Shown here: piece after piece, positions 24,831 through 35,459 of the stretch | How positions within the stretch are numbered: position 1 is the stretch's first letter | Layout: each line of letters begins with the position of its first letter | Assembly (NCBI RefSeq): GCF_036324505.1 | Contig: NC_086352.1 | Location: 30,956,312-31,020,311 of the forward strand | From: Eleginops maclovinus | Taxonomy: Eukaryota; Chordata; Actinopteri; Perciformes; Eleginopidae | DNA length: 64,000 bases | Reading direction: 5' to 3' | Made by a program: the position numbers and the translations under genes | The notes under the pieces: generated by a model | What the model saw: the letters and a program-made list of their open reading frames with translations, nothing else | The model's database searches: none | Told to the model about the DNA's origin: nothing

Positions 24831-25520
24831 TGTTTTCTAAATCTGCTTTTTAATGTCACAGATGTAGACAGCACAGCACACAGTGACATTTAGACTGGAT
24901 TTAACCTGATAAAGTGTTAAAAGCAGGGAGTGTGTGGGGGTCCAGGTGCTCACCCTGGCTATGCCCAATCTAAAAACCACAAACACTTAAAGCGTATGTT
25001 TCTTTTGGGGCTTCAACCTGCGATCTTCTAGTTCCCATATATACATATAAGGTTCCCAAGCTAAGTCTATATCAGAATGAGCTGCTACTGCCCTTATGGT
25101 CAAAACCCATTGGTTAATACATATGGCAAAATAGCCCAGGAAACTGTTGTGTTAACCAATGCTGACAAGCGTGTTTTGGGGGCTAACGCCAAATTATTTT
25201 ACATCACAGGCTTGACATCCAATGGTGCTTTCAATTGCTTCCTGAGTCATTATTCCGACTTTGGTGTGTTCATTAGCTCAAGCTGCTTTGTGGAGACCAC
25301 AGTTGCGTGACTTAAACACTTAAAGTCCATGCTCTGAGAACACTTTAATGATCAATAATTATAAAACATATCAGAGATATTATTCTGAAATGGACCAATC
25401 AAACAATGACTGCTTTTACTGTCACTACTTTAAGTACATGTTGATGCTAATGCTTTTCTACTTTTACTTGAGTAACATTTTGAATGCAGGACTTTTACTG
25501 TAACAGAGTATTCCTAAACT

Positions 25521-25525
25521 CTGGT
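25521..25525. repeat. 5-bp target duplication CTGGT, left
   Basis: Abuts the first LTR and is repeated at 35460-35464 after the second. Removing one copy and the element restores a smooth flank CTCTGG|TACTTCTACTTTTACTC. Confidence 0.8.
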
Positions 25526-25932
25526 TGTTGTAACTTAATAGCTTACAGTTTAAGATTAATGATGTAATGCATAGAAAGCTGCTAAAGGTTTTATTACTAT
25601 TTACAGTTAAAAGGAGAGTTAGAAATAATTATATTTTGTTGTATTCTATGTGATTGATATTGATTTGAGATATGTTTTCTGTTCTATTGCCTAACAAAGG
25701 GTTAAGAAACTACCAGAATGCTTAGCGGCTAAAACAAGAGTTACGCGCGTTTTTCCTTAGAATAAATAGAAGTGCTGCGTATACGAAAATTACTAGCATA
25801 CATGGAGCTGTTGATGATATGTTTTGTGAAGTTTGCTGAACGTGTAATGGTCGCTACTGATTTCCCTACATAAAGAAGCCTTTGTTTCATATCCGACGTC
25901 CTGCTGTTTATTTTGGAGGTAGTTAATCAAAA
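25526..25932 (+). repeat. 5' LTR of the BEL/Pao element
   Basis: Begins TGTTGTAACTTAATAG. Its last bases are AATCAAAA where LTR 2 has AATCTACA, so the terminal CA is not conserved here. AATAAA hexamers occur within it. Equal length to LTR 2 supports the limits. Confidence 0.88.
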
Positions 25933-25937
25933 TTTTT

Positions 25938-25955
25938 TGGTGCCGAAACCCGGGA
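25938..25955 (+). other. Primer-binding-like site
   Basis: TGGTGCCGAAACCCGGGA starts five bases after LTR 1 and has the TGG start and GCCGAAACCC look of a tRNA-primed minus-strand start. The tRNA was not identified. Confidence 0.7.
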
Positions 25956-25959
25956 TAAG

Positions 25960-26487
25960 ATGAGCCAGGAGGACTCAATCGGAGATGCAGCCGGAGCTGC
26001 GGGAATGACAGGAGACGAACGTCGGATAGAAGCGGAAAGAATGAGACGAAAGCGAGGTACAATCAGAGGTGCCACTACAAGACTTATTAATCAGATTGAC
26101 TCAGACATGGCCAAGCCAGATACTGATCACTTGAGCACTTTATTGGAAATGCTGTCGGCTAAGGAGGACAGTCTGTCTGAACTCGACCACGGAATAGAAC
26201 GGCTAACTGCGTTGGATGACTTGGAAACGGAGATCGAAGCCTCCGAGGAATACAAGGAACGTGTCATCATGTCCAGGAGCCGTGCGCAGCGCACGATAAA
26301 GAAAATGGAGGAGGTGAACCAAAGCGCAGCACATCCAAGAGTGAGTGACGCTTCAGGTAACTCAGTACCACAGAGACAATCAGTAAAGCTACCAAGGTTG
26401 ATTATTGACAAATACAATGGAGATGTCAGTATGTGGCAAGAGTTTTGGAGCCAATATGAGACTGCTATACACGAAAATGATGCATAT
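25960..26487 (+). pseudogene. BEL/Pao Gag, N-terminal part, cut by an insertion
   Basis: The frame opens with ATG at 25960, shortly after the primer site. It encodes a charged helical region followed by VKLPRLIIDKYNGDVSMWQEF, the DUF1759-type Gag core of BEL/Pao elements. About 176 residues are native. The frame then runs into the terminal repeat of the Academ-like transposon at 26488 and reads on through foreign sequence to a stop near 26667. The remainder of Gag and most of Pol are missing from this copy. The truncated reading frame has no expected function. Confidence 0.82.
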
Positions 26488-27027
26488 CGGTACCATCTGG
26501 GTGGGCAAATTCTAGTTGTTATTTTTTTATTGTTATACATCCCTAGATTATGTTTTGATGTGATAACCCTTTCAGAGTGGCAGCTTATTAGTGGTTTTCA
26601 CCTCTTGAACAGAGAGACCCCTATCGGGCTAACGCTAAAAGACGAATTCTCCAGTCATCACATATAACTGTACCATTACACTATTATCTCGTCTCCATTG
26701 AAATAAACCCATCAATAAATACTTTAAATGGCCTACTATGTACTGGAACAGTTCACATTATCAATTTTATAAGGATATATAGTCTACTTTTATGAAATGT
26801 GGAGTTTCAAATAATAATATTTAGTGGTTCTTTCTTAAAAAACAATATTAAGTAAAATGTAACTAAATAGTATTCCCTCAGTTTGTATACTATCAACCTA
26901 GGCCACAACAACTTTGATGAAACTACACTCAAACAATGTTGTGACATGTAAATAGTTTTGTTTTATTTTTCTTGACATACTGGGAACTGTACATACAAAT
27001 ATTAGGTCCATACCCTCAACCTAGGAC

Positions 27028-27474
27028 TCAGTCAACATCATCATCATCTGAGTCCGTTAACTCGACAGTGGGTTCTTCCTCACTGGGTTGATTGGAACAG
27101 GTTTGCAGTTTGCACATATCTGTGCACTTCAGGCCATTGGTGAGACATGTGCACTCTGGCAGTTTGCATGACCTCGTGCACTTGCAGGTGAGCAACTGCA
27201 ACACTGCATCGGGTGCTGGTAAGCCACTCATCCACTCAATCGCCAGCTTCCCTTCATCATCTGTGGTCCACCCACTCTCCTTGGGATCCGGCACAGAGGG
27301 TTGGGTCTTCAGAGACCGCCTCCATATTGCAGCCTGATAGTTAGCACGCATTGCATGCATGAAGAGGCAATCTTTACATGGTGGGAGTTGACTTGACTCT
27401 GCTTCGCCACGTCTAGCACAGAACAGTTGGTGACGAAGGGTGTTCACATCTATTGTGCGTGTAGAATGCACATA
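27028..27474 (-). pseudogene. C-terminal part of the same transposon protein, CXC/Cys8 knuckle
   Basis: About 147 native residues run from the Tc1 insertion site to a stop at 27028. The segment has a first zinc-type pair (CKDC) and then, at about 27186-27097, eight cysteines in about 30 residues spaced C-x-C-x4-C-x4-C-x-C-x6-C-x3-C-x4-C. This resembles the tesmin/TSO1 CXC fold and also the eight-cysteine finger reported for Academ transposases. A DNA-binding role is likely. The tail is very acidic (TDSDDDDVD). With the N-terminal part the protein would have about 1,020 residues. The upstream start of an open frame at 27561 is within Tc1 sequence and is not real. Confidence 0.7.
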
Positions 27475-29081
27475 CAGTGGGGCAAAAAAGTATTTAGTCA
27501 GCCACCAATTGTGCAAGTTCTCCCATTTCAAAAGATGAGAGAGGCCTGTCATTTTTATCATAGGTATACCTCAACTATGAGAGACAGAATGAGAAAAAAA
27601 AATCCAGGAAATCACATTGTAGGATTTTTAATGAATTAATTGGTAAATTCCTCGGTAAAATAAGTATTTGGTCACCTACAAACAAGCAAGATTTCTGGCT
27701 CTCACAGACCTGTAACTTGTTCTTTAAGAGGCTCCTCTGTCCTCCACTCGTTACCTGTATTAATGGCACCTTTTTGAACTCGTTATCAGTATAAAAGACA
27801 CCTGTCCACAACCTCAAACAGTCATACTCCAAACTCCACTATGGCCAAGACCAAAGAGCTGTCAAAGGAGACCAGAGACAACATTGTAGACCTGCACCAG
27901 GCTGGGAAAACTGAATCTGCAATAGGTAAGCAGCTTGGTGTGAAGAAATCAACTGTGGGAGCAATTATTAGAAAATGGAAGACATACAAGACCACTGCTA
28001 ATCTCCCTCGATCTGGGGCTCCACGCAAGATCTCACCCCGTGGGGTCAAAAGGATCACAAGAACGGTGAGCAAAAATCCCAGAACCACACGGGGGGACCT
28101 AGTGAATGACCTGCAGAGAGCTGGGACCAAAGTAACAGAGGCTACCATCAGTAACACACTACGCCGCCAGGGACTTAAATCCTGCAGTTCCAGACGTGTC
28201 CCCCTGCTTAAGCCAGTACATGTCCAGGCCCGTCTGAAGTTTGCTAGAGGGGATTTGGATGATCCAGAAGAGGATTGGGAGAATGTCATATGGTCAGATG
28301 AAACCAAAATAGAACTTTTTGGTAAAAACTCAACTCGTCGTGTTTGGAGGAGAAAGAATGCAGAGTTGCCTCCAAAGAACACCATACCTACTGTGAAGCA
28401 TGGGGGTGGAAACATCATGCTTTGGGCCTGTTTTTCTGCAAAGGGACCAGGACGACTGATCCGTGGAAAGGAAAGAATGAATGGGGCCATGTATCGTGAG
28501 ATTTTGAGTGAAAACCTCCTTCCATCATCAAGGGCACTGAAGATGAAGCGTGGCTGGGTCTTTCAGCATGACAATGATCCCAAACACATCGCCAGGGCAA
28601 TGAAGGAGTGGCTTCGTAAGAAGCATTTCAAGGTCCTGGAGTGGCCTAGCCAGTCTCCAGATCTCAACCCTATAGAAAAGATCTTTGGAGGGAGCTGAAA
28701 GTCCATGTTGCCCAGCGACAGCCCCAAAACATCACTGCTTTAGAGGAGATCTGCATGGAGGAATGGGCCAAAACACCAGCAACAGTGTGTGCAAACCTTG
28801 TGAAGACTTACAGAAAACCTTTGACCTCTGTCATTGCCAACAAAGGGTATATAACAAAGTATTGAGATGAACTTTTGTTATTGACCAAATACTTATTTTC
28901 CACAAGAATTGGAAAATAAATTCTTTAAAAATCCTACAATGTGATTTCCTGGATTTTTTTTTCTCATTCTGTCTCTCATAGTTGAGGTATACCTATGATG
29001 ACAATTACAGGCCTCTCTCATCTTTTTAAATGGGAGAACTTGCACAATTGGTGGCTGACTAAATACTTTTTTGCCCCACTG
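27475..29081 (+). mobile_element. Tc1-like transposon inserted in the nuclease gene
   Basis: A 1607-bp element bounded by TA at 27473-27474 and 29082-29083. Terminal inverted repeats begin CAGTGGGGCAAAAAAGTA and extend about 165 bases with roughly four or five mismatches by eye. It encodes a near-complete transposase. Full length is usual for the group (about 1.6 kb). Its integration into an otherwise open transposon gene and its near-identical ends point to recent insertion. Confidence 0.93.
27841..28865 (+). pseudogene. Tc1-type transposase with a late frameshift
   Basis: DD34E transposase that would cut and join DNA at the element ends. It opens [19 protein letters not shown], a paired-like helix-turn-helix (about residues 1-50), then a second DNA-binding region with [10 protein letters not shown]. 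Catalytic Asp lies in IWSDETKIE, the second in FQHDNDPKH and the Glu in SPDLNPIE, with 34 residues between the last two. Directly after NPIE the frame shifts: instead of ending in the expected WRELK helix it meets TGA at 28696-28698. The +1 frame from about 28688 continues [16 protein letters not shown] to a stop at 28863-28865. Two extra bases after the Glu codon would explain this. All three catalytic residues precede the break, but the C-terminus is lost, so activity is doubtful. Confidence 0.88.
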
Positions 29082-31708
29082 TACATACAGCATGTGAACT
29101 CTTGCAGTTTCTTAAAAAGCTCATCAGACACATCCCAAGAACGTCCAAGCTCACTGAAGGCCTCTTGGTAGGCCTTGTTAGACTTCACTAGCTTCAAGGC
29201 ACCTATCTTCCCACGACCTGCAAAGGCACTGACGGTGTCACAACCAGTGAAGGCATGCATGCCAAGCAGGGCATCAGAGACACCACTACCTAGCGATTGG
29301 CCCAGCTTCGTTATGTCCAAGAACCTAGTCCTGTTTTGGGTTCCACATTTTTGATAGATAGGACAGCGAATGTTCTTGTGGAATCCTAAGCATAAGACCA
29401 ACACATCTGTGTCTTCAGCAACGATGACAACTGCTTTGTAGCCAGACTCTGCTGCATGGAGAGCATGTAACAGTATGCGAGTGTCAGCTTCTTCTTGGGT
29501 AGATGCGAGCTCTGTTACCTCCTCCAATTGTTCTTTTTCGAGTCTGTAGCAGACTTCCTCACACGTGACATACAATGTTTTGTTCTGGAGTTTTTCTCTC
29601 TGTTTGGGTCCCTTCCATTCATCAACCAAGAATTTTATAAGGCTTGCTTTGTTAGAGGAACTGCAGAGCAGTTTCCTCCATTGTTGGATGTTGTGACCAG
29701 GTGCTATGTTCTTGAACTGAATGCTTAATGTACCTCTGTTGGCTCTTTCTGCATCTTTTATGGATGTTTCCTTGTAGACGTCAAAGACAACATCAATCCG
29801 TTGGCTCTTGGCTCCTTCATGGAGGACCTTGGCTAGAGCTGATTCTGCAAGTTGTGTGAAAGTCTTGTCATCCCCTTTCATCTGCTGCACCAAGCTCATC
29901 CCATCGATGATGGTTGCTGATGGTTCTGGGATAACGTCAGCAGGGGCAACATTTTTCTCCAACTCTCTAGCTAGAGCAGCTTTATTTGTCTTGCGCAAAG
30001 ATCCATCACCATTGGCGAGGGCCCATGGCAGAGGACCCAGGGGATGAGCTAAGACATCACTCATGTGGAGCTGTCGGCTCTCAGCCACTAGGATCATGTG
30101 GCCAAATAAGTTTCTATCAGCCTTCAGAACTGCTTGCTTGGCTTGTCCTAGGTTGCGTGGCTTTTTTTGGATGTCTGAGAATGTTTTCAGCTTCTTTTTT
30201 GACATTTTGTCATGGAACTTTGTAGTTCCAGCTTCTAGTCGTTCTCGTTTGAAAGCTTGATATGCCTCTTCTCCTATCTTGTGAGCACCAAGGAGATCTG
30301 CTGCTATAGCTGGTGGGGCAACAGTTGCAGTTGACAAGCTGATAACATCTGAGTGGTCTTGACTAAATGGATTTAACCAACTGGTATCCATGAGCTCAAC
30401 AAGGGACTGGACATCAGCCTCATCTCTTCTGATTCTAGGCATCTGTAGATCTGGGTGATTGAGATGTGAATCACGTTGACCCACCATGCCCCTAAGCTGT
30501 CTCAGGTAAGCACTCCGGTATTCTGATGTCATGTAGTACTTGGTGACAGCTGCTGGTTTGAGGCTGAAGCCCTTTGTTCCTCCAGGTGTTTGTGTGTCCT
30601 TATTTACAGTCTCCTCAATTGTCTGGTCCACTGGAATTCTCCCAATGGGATTCCTGCTACCAATCTGGACCGAGAAACCACCTTGCATGAAGTGAGCATG
30701 TACTTCAGGTTGGTCAACAGCTAGTCTTGTCATTGATGCGTAGTAGTAGGGCAGGAAACGGGCGTAGTTCACCTTGTCATATGCAAAGCACCAAGGAATC
30801 ATCTGTCTGATGGATGCAAGGTGTAGCATCCAGTCCCCTTCTCTAGAAGCGCGAAGTAGTCCTAGCATGATCTCCGCCATGTCCAGGTAGGATATCCAGA
30901 ATGCTGAAAGACCTTGCCCACCTCTGAGAGATTCCAGGAAGGCTTGAAACAACTCCATGATGCAGTTGCACGATGCATTCTCCATGAGCTCTCCAAGTGA
31001 TGCCTGAGACACATCGTCGTGGAAGTTGCCAATGCTCTCAAGGGCTGCTTCCAGGTGGTGAACCTCTCCGGGATACTTGCCTTCTAGCCATGGAAGGAAG
31101 GCATTCCAGGCAAGCCTCATCATTGCTTCATACACAAGCTTGTGGAGTCTGACTGCACGGTTGTACTTCCGCCCTTCCATCACACCCGTTACCGACCCTT
31201 CTGCAATCACACCTGACTCCACACAGAGATCCCTCAGACCTGCATCCTGGAATCGTTTTCCCAGAATGGAGAGCAAATTACAGATTGTGTGAAATACCCC
31301 CATCCTGATGATGATGTTATTGAATTTCTCATGCTTCCACACTATCTCTGCAGCCTTGGCGTAGAGTGCTTGGTCGAACACACAGACGATGCTGTTCAAC
31401 TGCAGAGCTTCTTTGATGCTGAGTGTCCGGTTTAACACTTCATGCACCGTAGCCAATTCAGTAGCAGGAGCATTGATCGTTGGCAAGTAGCTGACAGTGT
31501 CCTGGACCACTGTGACATTGTTGCGGATCTGAATGTTAAATCCAGTCCAGCTGCTGATGTTTTGTATCTCAGGGGCAGACATTCGAGTGAGTAGCCAGAC
31601 AAGGTTCTTTTCCTTTGCAGTCTGAACCTGAGTGGTAGAATTGGCATTGACACTTTGAGTGGTTGGTGGGCCCACCCGCTGCCCAGCATTGTAGATGGGT
31701 AGCATCAT
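29082..31708 (-). pseudogene. XPG/PIN-like nuclease protein of the transposon, N-terminal 876 residues
   Basis: This open frame starts at ATG 31708 and covers 876 native residues before the Tc1 terminus, then reads about 20 residues into Tc1 and stops. The N-terminal two thirds are long, helical and unfamiliar to me. From about residue 739 there is a nuclease-like segment: EEADTRILLHA (about 739), VIVAEDTDVLVL (about 760-772) and AFTGCDTVSAFAGRGK (about 819-834). These spaced acidic residues and the GCDT/G-rich helix-turn-helix-like step resemble the XPG-I part of FEN/XPG nucleases. A likely role is DNA cleavage during transposition. The last native residues FTCCMY continue in phase on the far side of Tc1 as VHSTRT. 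No stop or frameshift is seen in this segment, so the copy was probably intact until Tc1 landed. An upstream exon is possible but not supported. Confidence 0.7.
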
Positions 31709-32373
31709 TGAACTGAATATGAATGAAATGAAGGAGATGAAAGATTTTTGTCACTTACCGATTTAATCCAGTACACTACAGGATGAGCGTCTTCAGAAAG
31801 GTTCCATACTGTAAACGAAGCTCACCTCGCGTGCATGAAATAGCACCCTTTTTAGCCAAAAGGTTCTATCTCCTTGGCTAAGAACCCCCATGTTTCTATA
31901 TAAATACATTTTCCTTTTTCTTCTGTTAAAAACTGAAAGTAAATGCTCAACTGCACACGATTATTGTCATCCGAATACAACAATGTACATACGCGTATAA
32001 AGGCTGATCTTGGTGCCATCTAAGAATCAGATTTTAAAGAGATAACAACAAAACATGTATGAAAAATCAAACTTTATTTTTTTCCAATAGTTGCAACATT
32101 TGACTTTAACAAATAATGTACACATATACAACAAAAATTAATGACCAAAGTTATATCACTGTTAAGATGATATTAGAACATGTGCGATTTCGGGAAATCT
32201 CGCTAAAGCGCTGAGCAGTGAAAACGGTAATATAGCCCAAAAATATAAAAAGCTGCTTTTGTGCAAGGGTTATCATATATTAATATGCTTATATCAGTCT
32301 TACAAACAACTTAATATAGGTAAAGTTTTGCCCCCTCAGATGGTACCAATATGTGGTCTGGCCCAAGGACTAG

Positions 32374-33429
32374 TAGGGCTGAACGATTTTAAGAAAAAAT
32401 TGAAATTGCAATTTTTCTGGCAGAGATTGCGATTTCGATTTCAACCACGATTTTTTTTATTTAAACAAGTTTCAGTGTAACAACAAAGTGGAGCAAAAAA
32501 AGAAGTCTTACCTTAAAGAAGAGAGCTCCTGTGTCACTGGGTCGCTGTATTTCTCTTCAATGTAGTGGAGAGCTCTTGATTTGATCTCCTTGGTGAGATT
32601 CGTGTCCTGGTCAGTTTCAGCAAGCGTTGCTGTTCTGAGGAGATGGAGCACTGGCTTCAGGTATGACACGCTTACGTAGTCCTCACCTGAGAGGGCGTCT
32701 GTGAACTCCTGAAGAGGACCGAGGGCATTGTTTACAGATTCAAGGACATCTGTGTCTTGCCAAGTGGGGACCAGGTGCCGCGTCTTCCTGTCTTCAGACA
32801 GAACCTGGCACAGTGCCTTGCTCTGCTCCAACACCCTCCCAATCATTTTCTGCCGGGAGCCCCATCGTGTCGGACATTCAGTGACCAGTGACTGTTGAGG
32901 TAGGTTCAAGTCTTGCTGTGCCTGTTTTAGTGCCGCCTTCTTCTTCCAGCTGTGAGTGAAGACCGCAACCAGCTGCTTGCAAAGTCCTGTGGCCCGTTTG
33001 ATTCTTTGCTCATCTTTGACAGCATTTTCTGGGGGAAAACATTACATGTATTACAGTATGAAAAGCCATAAGGATAGCTCATAACACAGTATTCATAACA
33101 TACCATTGATTACATCTGTTGTCATGTATTTAGTTCAATGACGTTTTTTTAGCAGCACTTCAGGTGGTACTACCACAGTAAGTTATTGCCCATAAATGAA
33201 TTGGTAATTGGTAATTAATGCACAAGCAATTAATATGCTTCTTAGATATTCCACTAAAAACCAAAAAATCATTTAATCTGTATAGTGGCATCAGCTGATG
33301 TTGCACCAGCCTGACATGTGCTACTACTAAAACATGCTAGCTGTTTATTGTACCAAAACACGTTTCCCCCTCGCACCGAAACACACATTACATGGCCTCA
33401 CTAATCCCTAATCCTTAAAACGTGCACAC

Positions 33430-33468
<39 letters not shown>

Positions 33469-34750
33469 GCTTACCGATGAAAGGGTTCATTTTTCTCCCT
33501 AGGATAAACAGTATGTTAAAGTAGCATTGCGCTAACAGTTGGTCAGCTAACGACAGCTTGACAACAAACTTCCCGGCGCTTCGTCCCCAGATAATACGAA
33601 CTCTCACACTTGTAGTAACCTTGTAAACATACACACTCGCACAAACACACATTCTTGTACTTACCAATTGCAAGATGCAGCCTGTGTCCGAAGCACTGCA
33701 GTCTGGTCCATTGGTTAAGTTCCATTGCGTTGACCATATTTGAAGCGTTGTCTGTTGTTATGCACGTCTGGGCCTCTTCTTTTAGACCCCAGTTGGCCAA
33801 GCACTCCTTCAGCCCCATGGCAATATTCTCCCCGGTATGGTCAGTGGGGAAGTATGCTGTCTGCAGGCAGCGGCTACACAACTCGAAGTTGGCGTTGACA
33901 AAATGCACGGTCAAACTCATGTAGGGCTCGGTCGTTCTGCTTGACCACAGATCAGTAGTTGACGCATAAAACTCTGTGTTTTCGAGCTCATTTACAACTT
34001 TGGCCTTACATTCTGCGTAGAGCTGTGGGATGGCAACTTGATTGAAGTATGTGCGGGAGGGCAGAACATACCTCTTATCCATTGTGCGTAGCAAACGTTT
34101 AAATGCGTCTTTGGTCACGGTGTTTACAGACACCATGTCCTTCGATATGTAAGTCGTTACGGCAGTGGTAATCTCCTTGTGTCTTCGGCTAGTTCTTTCA
34201 TAAGGCGTCACACTGGCAAACAATGATGTTATTGTTGGCTGTTTCGCCGAAGTGTCGCTGCTGCTTGATGTTTCACAGTTCTTTTTCGCCATGCACTCAT
34301 CATACAAGTTCAGGTGGTGAATTCTCAAGTGGCGATGTAAATTGGTGGTATTGCCACCCGATGTAGCCACTTTTACACGACATGTTTGACACAACACCTG
34401 TTTCTGGTGTTCATCAGTGGCCTCAAATCCAAAATACTGCCAAATGACCGACGTGCTGTTTTTCTTTGCTATTAATTTCGTCCGCTCCGCTTCTGCTCCT
34501 GCTTCAGCCATGCTTGAAATTGAATGACGAGCTACACACTGACTTGGGTGGCGAACACGTGATCTGGTCACGCGCAGCCTGCAGCTTTCTGAGCGGTAGC
34601 TGACACAGAGCCTTGGGCATTCATGTGAAATTATTGACGAAATTATTATTATTAATATGCACCAAGCAAAAACCGCAGCTTTGACGATCCCAAAATCGTG
34701 TTGTCTGAGATCGCGATTTCCGGTCCAAAACGATAGATCGTTCAGCCCTA
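32374..34750 (-). mobile_element. hAT transposon, internally shortened
   Basis: Termini TAGGGCTGAACGAT (32374) and its complement ending at 34750, with AT-rich subterminal stretches that also match. It encodes the BED finger and core of a hAT transposase. The flanking octamers AGGACTAG and CTCACAAC do not match, so the 8-bp duplication expected for hAT is not seen. The last transposase exon is missing. The right flank is BEL Pol sequence. Confidence 0.8.
32512..34511 (-). pseudogene. hAT (ZBED-like) transposase, C-terminus missing
   Basis: Two exons are visible: 34511-33665 and 33028-32512, joined in phase through GT-AG sites, together about 454 residues. The start MAEAGAEAERTKLIAKKNS precedes a BED zinc finger with CQTC and LHRHLRIHH as ligands. 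TTDLWSSRTTEPYMSLTVHF carries a catalytic-region Asp of the hAT RNase H-like fold, and TDNASNMVNAM a further one. The second exon has TECPTRWGSRQKMIGRVLEQ, also typical. It ends at a clear donor (AAG|GTAAGA), but only about 140 bases remain before the element terminus and no exon with the hAT dimerisation domain is there. A CA microsatellite (33429-33466) lies in the intron. The element is defective. Confidence 0.82.
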
Positions 34751-35023
34751 CTCACAACCAGCTTCTGGAATGCCTGGCGCAAGGATTACCTACTAGACTT
34801 GAAGTCAGCACACCGCTGTGACACACCGACACCCACCCCACTGAAAGTGGGTGACGTCGTACTCATTGGAGAAGATCACACACCCAGACAAACCTGGAAA
34901 CTGGGAAGAATCAAAGAACTGTTTCCAGGCCGAGATGGTCTTGTTAGGTCGTGCTCAGTTCGCACTACATCAGGGACTTTGTTGAGGAGACCTATTCAGT
35001 TACTGTATTGTCTGGAGATTTAG
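34751..35023 (+). pseudogene. BEL/Pao Pol C-terminal fragment (DUF5641-like)
   Basis: From the hAT edge the frame reads FWNAWRKDYLLDLKSAHRC, then LKVGDVVLIGED, TWKLGRIKELFPGRDGLVRS and RRPIQLLYCLEI before a TAG stop at 35021-35023. This is the domain that follows integrase in BEL/Pao polyproteins. Around 90 residues remain; everything N-terminal is deleted or replaced by transposons. Confidence 0.85.
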
Positions 35024-35040
35024 ATGACCAGAGTAGTTCA

Positions 35041-35052
35041 TCGGGGGGAGAA
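35041..35052 (+). other. Polypurine tract of the BEL element
   Basis: TCGGGGGGAGAA sits immediately before LTR 2, where plus-strand priming is expected. Confidence 0.8.
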
Positions 35053-35459
35053 TGTTGTAACTTAATAGCTTACAGTTTAAGATTATTGATTTAATGCATA
35101 GAAAGCTGCTAAAGGTTTTATTACTATTTACAGTTAAAAGGAGAGTTAGAAATAATTATATTTTGTTGTATTCTATGTGATTGATATTGATTTGAGATAT
35201 GTTTTCTGTTCTATTGCCTAACAAAGGGTTAAGAAACTACCAGAATGCTTAGCGGCTAAAACAAGAGTTACGCGCGTTTTTCCTTAGAATAAATAGAAGT
35301 GCTGCGTATACGAAAATTACTAGCATACATGGAGCTGTTGATGATATGTTTTGTGAAGTTTGCTGAACGTGTAATGGTCGCTACTGATTTCCCTAAATAA
35401 AGAAGCCTTTGTTTCATATCCGACGTCCTGCTGTTTATTTTGGAGGTAGTTAATCTACA
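35053..35459 (+). repeat. 3' LTR of the BEL/Pao element
   Basis: TGTTGTAACTTAATAG to AATCTACA, with the usual TG and CA ends; 407 bp, like LTR 1. The right duplication CTGGT follows at 35460-35464. Confidence 0.9.

Larger units (their letters stand above)
26488..32348 (-). mobile_element. Academ-like DNA transposon with XPG-type nuclease gene
   Basis: Imperfect terminal inverted repeats start CGGTACCATCTGGGTGGGCAAA at 26488 and, read inward from 32348, TGGTACCATCTGAGGGGGCAAA. Both sides share a subterminal GATAACCCTT followed by CAGCTT. ATAT at 26484-26487 and 32349-32352 is a 4-bp target duplication. The element encodes one long minus-strand protein (next entries) and is split by a Tc1 element at 27475-29081; without it the transposon is about 4.25 kb. 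The superfamily is judged from the nuclease plus eight-cysteine architecture and a short duplication, not from a search; it could be another nuclease-based transposon family. Confidence 0.75.
25526..35459 (+). mobile_element. BEL/Pao LTR retrotransposon, internally deleted and nested
   Basis: Direct 407-bp LTRs at 25526-25932 and 35053-35459 differ at about five positions by eye. A 5-bp duplication flanks them. A primer-binding-like site follows LTR 1, a Gag start follows that, and a Pol C-terminal piece with a purine tract precedes LTR 2. Only about 1.7 kb of BEL sequence remains (25526-26487, about 32349-32373, 34751-35459). The rest of the 9.9-kb span is an Academ-like transposon (26488-32348) holding a Tc1 element, and a hAT element (32374-34750). 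Protease, reverse transcriptase, RNase H and most of integrase are absent, so this copy is not autonomous. Confidence 0.88.

Noticed and set aside
26127..26540. 137-codon frame opposite BEL Gag
   Set aside because: Antisense shadow of Gag.
27822..28490. 222-codon frame opposite the Tc1 transposase
   Set aside because: Antisense shadow of a conserved coding region.
31713..31759. Apparent 47-base intron before the nuclease gene start
   Set aside because: Donor and acceptor look good, but the intron would be shorter than vertebrate introns normally are, and no convincing upstream exon is seen.
25526..35459. Endogenous retrovirus with env
   Set aside because: No envelope-like frame; Gag and Pol pieces are of BEL/Pao type.
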